Below are positions 16,798 through 20,811 of a DNA stretch of 20,811 nucleotides, piece after piece. The translations under genes were made by a program, and so were the position numbers. Numbering within the stretch: the stretch's first letter is position 1; each line of letters begins with the position of its first letter. A model generated the notes under the pieces. It did no database searches and was not told the DNA's origin. It was given only the letters and a program-made list of their open reading frames with translations. The stretch is from SLRI01 sp964460465 (GTDB lineage Bacteria > Pseudomonadota > Alphaproteobacteria > Geminicoccales > Geminicoccaceae), in contig CAYWSB010000094.1 of assembly GCA_964460465.1 (NCBI GenBank), positions 1 through 20,811 on the forward strand, in the 5' to 3' direction.

Positions 16798-17217
16798 TCA
16801 GCCCTCCTCCACCCGCCGCCTGAGCCCCTTCACCCGCGACCGCTGCTTCTTCGCCTCGAGCTTGCGCTCCTTGCTCGCCCGGGTCGGGCGGGTGGCGCGG
16901 CGGCGGGTGGGCTCGATGGCGGCGTCGCGGAGGAGCTCGACGAGGCGGTTGCGGGCGTCCTGGCGGTTGAGCTCGCGCGTCCGAAAGCGCCGGGCGGTGA
17001 TGACGATCTCGCCCGCCTGGCTCAGCCGCCGCCCGGCGAGCGCGGCCAGGCGCTCCTTGACCGCGTCCGGCAGGGACGACGAGGCCATGGCGGGAAAGCG
17101 GAGCTGGACCGCGGTCTCGACCTTGTTGACGTTCTGTCCGCCGGGGCCGGGCGAGCGGATGAAGCTCTCCTCGAGCTCGGCCTCGTCGATCGCGAGCGTT
17201 TTGGTGATGTGCAGCAT
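16798..17217 (-). CDS. arfB: Peptidyl-tRNA hydrolase ArfB (YaeJ), ribosome rescue
   Basis: ArfB enters stalled ribosomes that lack a stop codon and hydrolyses the peptidyl-tRNA. The 139-residue product equals the family length (140 in Escherichia coli). It has the release-factor-like catalytic loop RSPGPGGQNVNKVETAV with GGQ at 26-28, and the basic C-terminal tail (from about residue 105, rich in R and K) that in this family inserts into the mRNA channel. The ATG at 17217 gives the standard MLHITKTLAI start; longer in-frame starts would add unrelated residues. A TAGACT hexamer seven bases upstream of the ATG could be a -10 box, which would make the transcript nearly leaderless. It diverges from the 40-residue membrane-protein gene. 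Confidence 0.95.
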   Translation of the reverse strand: MLHITKTLAIDEAELEESFIRSPGPGGQNVNKVETAVQLRFPAMASSSLPDAVKERLAALAGRRLSQAGEIVITARRFRTRELNRQDARNRLVELLRDAAIEPTRRRATRPTRASKERKLEAKKQRSRVKGLRRRVEEG

Positions 17218-17270
17218 GCGGCGCAGTCTAGCCCGCCCCGCGGCCACTGTCGCGGCAGGCAGCGAAGCGT

Positions 17271-17298
17271 TTGAACGGCACCACGCAGGTGCTACGAT
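17271..17298 (+). promoter_or_regulatory. Predicted sigma-70-type promoter of the small membrane-protein gene
   Basis: TTGAAC (17271-17276), a 16-base spacer and TACGAT (17293-17298) form the best promoter-like pair in the window, about 58 bases before the ATG at 17356, with no other gene between. Confidence 0.5.
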
Positions 17299-17355
17299 GG
17301 CGGACACGACGGACGCCGTCGGCGACCACGGGGGAGACAAGCTGGAGATGCCCGG

Positions 17356-17478
17356 ATGAAAGCGTTCCTGCTCAGTGTCATCGTCGCGATCGCGCTCGCG
17401 ATCGGCGGCTATATGGTGGTCGGTGAGTTCCAGCAGACGAGCGACGAGGCCTTCTCGAGCCAGGGCGCGCGCCTCTAG
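17356..17478 (+). CDS. 40-residue single-span membrane protein
   Basis: The reading frame encodes 40 residues: a lysine near the start, a hydrophobic segment at about 4-22 (FLLSVIVAIALAIGGYMVV), then a short polar tail ending in SSQGARL. Translation support is good for so small a gene: GGAG lies 8 bases before the ATG, a promoter-like pair lies upstream, and a strong hairpin follows the stop. From memory, similar very small proteins (MKxFL start, one helix, FSS/TxxxRL end) occur in other alphaproteobacteria, usually annotated as hypothetical. The function is unknown. The tail topology cannot be decided from the sequence. It is convergent with the formate dehydrogenase operon. Confidence 0.7.
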   Translation: MKAFLLSVIVAIALAIGGYMVVGEFQQTSDEAFSSQGARL

Positions 17479-17504
17479 ACACCGTCCGCCAACCGGCAAC
17501 GCAA

Positions 17505-17534
17505 AACGGGCCGTCCCTCCAGGGTCGGCCCGTT
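17505..17534 (-). terminator. Intrinsic terminator of the formate dehydrogenase operon
   Basis: A perfect 9-base stem (AACGGGCCG / CGGCCCGTT) with a 12-base loop lies between the convergent small gene and the gamma-subunit gene. Read on the minus strand the stem is followed by further T residues (TTTT in all), so it is a good intrinsic terminator in that direction; it may also stop the plus-strand transcript. Confidence 0.75.
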
Positions 17535-17559
17535 CGCACGCTGGACGATGATGGATCGG

Positions 17560-18564
17560 CTATTCGGCCGGAACGGCCTGACGCCCGCCGCTGCCGCTCA
17601 CCGCACCCTTGGCCCGCATCTCCTCGGCCCAGAGGTCGTGGTGCGCCTCGGCCCAATTGAGGTCGACCTCGCCCGAGCCCATCGCCTCGAAGGCGCCTTC
17701 CATGCCGAGCGAGCCGATGTAGATGTGCGCCAGGATGACGGCGATCATCACCATCGAGAGCACGGCGTGCAGCACCTGCGCCAGCTGCATGCCGGCGAGG
17801 TCGGTCACGGTGAACGGGAACATCAGGATGTAGCCGGTCACCGAGATGACCGTGCCGAGGATGGCCACCGACCAGAAGATGAACTTCTGCCCGCCGTTGA
17901 AGCGCCGCGAATGGGCATGGCCGTGGCCGACGACGCCGCCGCCGGCGAGGAACCAGTCGACGTCGAGCCGGCTCGGGATGTTGTCCCTGACCCAGAGGAC
18001 GAACATCAGGACGATCCCGGCGACGAACGGAAAGGACAGGAAGTTGTGGGCGATCTTGCCGGCCTCGGAGAAGGCGGTGAACGCCTCGGGTCCGATCAGC
18101 GGCAGCAGCAGCGCCCGGCCGAAGGCGATGTTGAGCCCGGTGATCGCCAGCACGATGAAGCTCGTGGCGGTGAGCCAGTGGGCGAAGCGGTCGACGCCGC
18201 TGAACCGGGTGACGGTCTCGCCCGAGCGACCCCCCTCGATCGGCACCCGGCCGCGAATCAGGTAGAAGAGCGCCAGGAGCACCACCATCCCGCCGATCAG
18301 CACGCCGCCCACCCAGGGCAGGGTATCGCGAATGAAGTCGCGCCATTCCTTGCCCGCCGGCTGGATCAGCGTCGCCGCCCGCTGGTCCGGAATGCTCACC
18401 CGGCCGGCGACGTTGCCCTGAAGCTGCTGGAAGAGCTGCACCTCGTCGGCCGACAGCGGTGCCGCCTCCTGCGGCGTCGACTGCTGGGCCGCGGCCAGCT
18501 CGACCGCCAGGAGCGGCAGAACGAGCAAGGCGAGCGCCACGAGGCGCCAGATCCTGGTGGTCAT
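17560..18564 (-). CDS. fdoI: Formate dehydrogenase gamma subunit (cytochrome b)
   Basis: This membrane cytochrome b passes electrons from the iron-sulfur subunit to quinone. The 334-residue product has a signal-like N-terminus (residues 1-26), a periplasmic stretch of about 70 residues, and then five hydrophobic spans, the first being VGGVLIGGMVVLLALFYLI. Likely haem ligands are the histidines in DRFAHWLTA, GKIAHNFLSFPF, QVLHAVLSM and LAHIYIGSLG. The extra N-terminal helix plus periplasmic region is typical of the FDH3-like alphaproteobacterial type and makes it longer than Escherichia coli FdnI/FdoI (about 210-220). The ATG at 18564 has GGTGAGG at good spacing; the TTG six bases upstream is too close to it. 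It is the last gene of the alpha-beta-gamma operon. Confidence 0.92.
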   Translation of the reverse strand: MTTRIWRLVALALLVLPLLAVELAAAQQSTPQEAAPLSADEVQLFQQLQGNVAGRVSIPDQRAATLIQPAGKEWRDFIRDTLPWVGGVLIGGMVVLLALFYLIRGRVPIEGGRSGETVTRFSGVDRFAHWLTATSFIVLAITGLNIAFGRALLLPLIGPEAFTAFSEAGKIAHNFLSFPFVAGIVLMFVLWVRDNIPSRLDVDWFLAGGGVVGHGHAHSRRFNGGQKFIFWSVAILGTVISVTGYILMFPFTVTDLAGMQLAQVLHAVLSMVMIAVILAHIYIGSLGMEGAFEAMGSGEVDLNWAEAHHDLWAEEMRAKGAVSGSGGRQAVPAE

Positions 18565-18586
18565 CGACAAGCCCTCACCTTCTCAT

Positions 18587-19186
18587 TCACACGCCCTGGC
18601 TGTCGGGATAGGCGGTGGACCACCCCCAAGCGCCGGAGCCATAGCCGCGGGTCACCACACGCTCCTTGTAGATGGCGGCGATAATCTCGCCGTCGCCGGC
18701 CAGGAGCGCCTTGGTCGAGCACATCTCGGCACAGAGCGGCAGCTTGCCCTCGGCCAGCCGGTTGGTGCCGTACTGGGCGAACTCGGCGGGCGTGCTGTCG
18801 GCCTCGGGGCCGCCGGCGCAGAAGGTGCACTTGTCCATCTTGCCGCGGCCGCCGAAATTGCCGAGCTGCGGGAACTGCGGGGCACCGAACGGGCAGGCGT
18901 AGAAGCAGTAGCCGCAGCCGATGCACAAGTCCTTCGAGTGCAGCACGACGCCGTCCTCGGTGGTGTAGAAGCAGTCGACCGGGCAGACCGCCGCACAGGG
19001 CGCGTCGGTGCAGTGCATGCAGGCCATCGAGATCGACCGCTCCTGGCCGATCTCGCCGTCGTTGATCGTGACCACCCGCCGCCGGTTGATGCCCCAGGGT
19101 ACCTCATGCTCGTTCTTGCAGGCGGTGACGCAGGCATTGCACTCGATGCAGCGCTCGGCGTCGCAGAGGAACTTCATTCGTGCCAT
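18587..19186 (-). CDS. fdoH: Formate dehydrogenase beta subunit, four [4Fe-4S] ferredoxin-like protein
   Basis: The beta subunit carries electrons between the molybdenum subunit and the cytochrome b. The 199-residue product contains sixteen cysteines in four clusters: CIECNACVTAC (13-23), CMHCTDAPCAAVC (56-68), CIGCGYCFYAC (88-98) and CTFC...CAEMC (120-156). It lacks the C-terminal membrane helix of Escherichia coli FdnH, which fits the shorter FDH3-type beta subunit (also called fdh3B). The ATG at 19186 has AAGGAG eight bases upstream, which decides against the internal Met4. It lies 24 bases after the alpha gene and 22 bases before the gamma gene, so the three are one operon. High confidence in identity; the gene symbol is by analogy. 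Confidence 0.95.
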   Translation of the reverse strand: MARMKFLCDAERCIECNACVTACKNEHEVPWGINRRRVVTINDGEIGQERSISMACMHCTDAPCAAVCPVDCFYTTEDGVVLHSKDLCIGCGYCFYACPFGAPQFPQLGNFGGRGKMDKCTFCAGGPEADSTPAEFAQYGTNRLAEGKLPLCAEMCSTKALLAGDGEIIAAIYKERVVTRGYGSGAWGWSTAYPDSQGV

Positions 19187-19210
19187 TGGTCCGTCTCCTT
19201 ACCCTGCCGC

Positions 19211-20811
19211 TCAGGCCGCCTCGATCCGACAGAGCGTCGCCTTGCCCTCGTGCATCGCCGTCACCGGGTCGTAGCCGTAGGTGGTGACCGCGTTCGCGCT
19301 GTCGCCGAGGACGATCGGGTCGGTGCCGGGCGGGTAGTTGTCCCGCTGGCTTTCGCCCTCCCAGAAGCCGGAGAAGTGGAACGGCATGAAGGCCACCCCC
19401 TCGCCCACGCGATTGGTGACCAGCGCCTTGACCCGCACCTTGCCGTTGGCCGGGCCGTGCACCCAGACCATGCCGCCGTCGCGCACGCCGAGCCGTGCCG
19501 CGTCCTGGGTGTTGACCTCGACGAACATGTCCTGCTGCAGCTCGGCCAGCCACTTGTTCGAACGCGTCTCCTCGCCACCGCCCTCGTACTCGACCAGCCG
19601 GCCGGAGGTGAGGATGATCGGGTAGCTCTGCGCCACGCCGTCCGCCACCGCCTGCTGCTGCAGGGTGTGGCCGATGTTCATCACCCGGAAGTCGCGCTTG
19701 TCCTCGAGCGTCGGGAACTCGGCCACCAGATCCGGCCGCGGGCTGTAGATCGGCTCGCGGTGCACCGGCACCGGGTCCGGCAGGTTCCAGGCCACCGCCC
19801 GCGCCTTGGCGTTGCCGTAGGGGCTGCAGCCGTGCGCCAGGACGACCCGCTGGATCCCGCCGGAGAGGTCGGTCGCCCAGGAGACGTTGTCGGCGTTCTC
19901 CCCACCGATCCGCTCGATCACCGCCCGCTCCGCCGGCGTCAGGTCGGCGTCCCAGCCCAGCGTCTTGAGGATGCCGTAGGTGAACTCCGGGTAGCCGTCC
20001 TCGATCTCCGAGCCCACCGACCAGCTGCCCTCGGCGAGCAGCGTCTCGCCGTCGCGCTCGACGCCGAACCGGGCGCGGAAGGTGCCGCCGCCGTTCATCA
20101 CGTGCTCGTGGGTGTTGTAGAGCACGTGGCTGCCCGGGTGCTTCAACTCGGGCGTGCCCCAGCACGGCCAGGGCAGGCCGTAGAACTCGTTCTCGACCGG
20201 TGTGCCCGGCTTGCCGCGCAGGGTCACCGTGTCGAAGTCGCCCTGGTGCTCGAGATGCAGCTTGAGGCGCTCCGGCGACTGGCCCGTGTAGCCGATCGAC
20301 CAGGTGCCGCGGTTGATCTCGCGCAGGATGTCCTCGGCCGAGGGTACGCTGCCCTCGACCGCGATGTGCTTGAACATCTCCTCGGCGATGCCGAGCTTGC
20401 GCGCGAGGAGGTACATCGCCTCGTAGTCGTCCTTCGATTCGAAGATCGGATCGACGATCTGGTGACCCCACTGCAGCGACCGGTTGGACGCCGTGCGCGA
20501 GCCGCGCGTCTCGAACTGGGTGCAGATCGGCAGCAGATAGGTGCCGTCGCGGCGGTCCGAGACGGCCGCGAAGGTGGTGGGATGCGGATCGGCCACGACC
20601 AGCAGGTCGAGCTTCTCGAGCCCGGCGCGCATCTCCGGCATGCGCGGCACGGTGTTGCCGCCATGGCCGAACACGACCATGCCGCGGAGCCGGTCGGGCT
20701 GGTCGACCTCGGCCGGATCCGCCAGCGTCGCGTCGAACCAGCGGGTGGTCGGGATGCCCTTGGTCTCCATGAGCGCCTTCTTGGCGTCACGGTCCATGTC
20801 GGCCTTGCCGA
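19211..20811 (-). CDS. fdoG: Formate dehydrogenase alpha subunit, molybdopterin-binding (5' end beyond right edge)
   Basis: This is the C-terminal part (about 533 residues) of the molybdenum/tungsten bis-MGD subunit that oxidises formate to CO2. Visible marks are VVFGHGGNTVPRMPEM, a VVADPHPTTFAAVSD segment, LLPICTQFETRGSRTASNRS, and the C-terminal dinucleotide-binding domain with YPIILTSGRLVEYEGGGEET, MFVEVNTQDAARLGVRDG and the final MPFHFSGFWEG. The N-terminal [4Fe-4S] cysteines, the Tat signal and the catalytic Sec/Cys position lie outside the window, so it cannot be said whether this is a selenoprotein. The reading frame stays open to the right edge; the internal ATG at 20797 is not the start. 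Order alpha-beta-gamma and the beta/gamma types indicate a periplasm-facing, quinone-linked enzyme. Confidence 0.95.
   Translation of the reverse strand, partial: GKADMDRDAKKALMETKGIPTTRWFDATLADPAEVDQPDRLRGMVVFGHGGNTVPRMPEMRAGLEKLDLLVVADPHPTTFAAVSDRRDGTYLLPICTQFETRGSRTASNRSLQWGHQIVDPIFESKDDYEAMYLLARKLGIAEEMFKHIAVEGSVPSAEDILREINRGTWSIGYTGQSPERLKLHLEHQGDFDTVTLRGKPGTPVENEFYGLPWPCWGTPELKHPGSHVLYNTHEHVMNGGGTFRARFGVERDGETLLAEGSWSVGSEIEDGYPEFTYGILKTLGWDADLTPAERAVIERIGGENADNVSWATDLSGGIQRVVLAHGCSPYGNAKARAVAWNLPDPVPVHREPIYSPRPDLVAEFPTLEDKRDFRVMNIGHTLQQQAVADGVAQSYPIILTSGRLVEYEGGGEETRSNKWLAELQQDMFVEVNTQDAARLGVRDGGMVWVHGPANGKVRVKALVTNRVGEGVAFMPFHFSGFWEGESQRDNYPPGTDPIVLGDSANAVTTYGYDPVTAMHEGKATLCRIEAA

Noticed and set aside
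17218..17499. Longer arfB or an unrelated N-terminal extension
   Set aside because: The extension has no family similarity and would read through the promoter and whole coding region of the small divergent gene; the 139-residue form equals the family length.

Overview
The window is very GC-rich DNA with dense, tightly packed genes, small overlaps and C/G-ending codons. It looks like the chromosome of an alphaproteobacterium, probably of the Rhodospirillales/Geminicoccales type. That placement is inferred from gene content (fused CbiG-CobJ, FDH3-like formate dehydrogenase, TakP-like binding protein, ArfB) and cannot be fixed from the sequence alone. No rRNA, tRNA, CRISPR array, transposase or prophage gene was seen, and no stretch longer than 300 bases lacks a gene.

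Layout. (1) 1-6122: left block of corrin-ring (vitamin B12) genes: partial cobD on the minus strand, then divergently cobH, cobL, cobI, a cbiG-cobJ fusion and cobM, each joined to the next by a 4-base start/stop overlap. (2) 6246-9717: an M3 peptidyl-dipeptidase (dcp-like), a convergent SleB-type cell-wall hydrolase, and a short RTX calcium-binding gene split by two compensating one-base shifts. (3) 9718-13800: right corrin block: cbiD, cobK and an AHL-lactonase-like metallo-hydrolase in a row on the minus strand, with cobB diverging from cbiD. (4) 13857-15417: an orphan Tat-exported TakP-like TRAP binding protein and a small coiled-coil protein. (5) 15478-17478: a TIR + FGE-fold fusion protein, the ribosome-rescue hydrolase arfB, and a 40-residue membrane protein. 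(6) 17560-20811: formate dehydrogenase gamma, beta and partial alpha genes.

How it works together. The two corrin blocks together encode most steps from precorrin-2 to the a,c-diamide, plus the aminopropanol-arm step (CobD). CbiG and CbiD are present, while CobG and CobF are not seen here, which points to the early-cobalt (oxygen-independent) logic although the enzymes otherwise carry Cob names. The formate dehydrogenase would feed electrons from periplasmic formate to quinone.

The most unusual item is the TIR-FGE fusion. Both catalytic cysteines of a formylglycine-generating enzyme are replaced, and its last 35 residues align without gaps to the variable region of diversity-generating-retroelement (DGR) target proteins as I recall that consensus. 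A hairpin sits exactly at its stop codon. No reverse transcriptase or template repeat is in the window, so this is a lead, not a demonstration.
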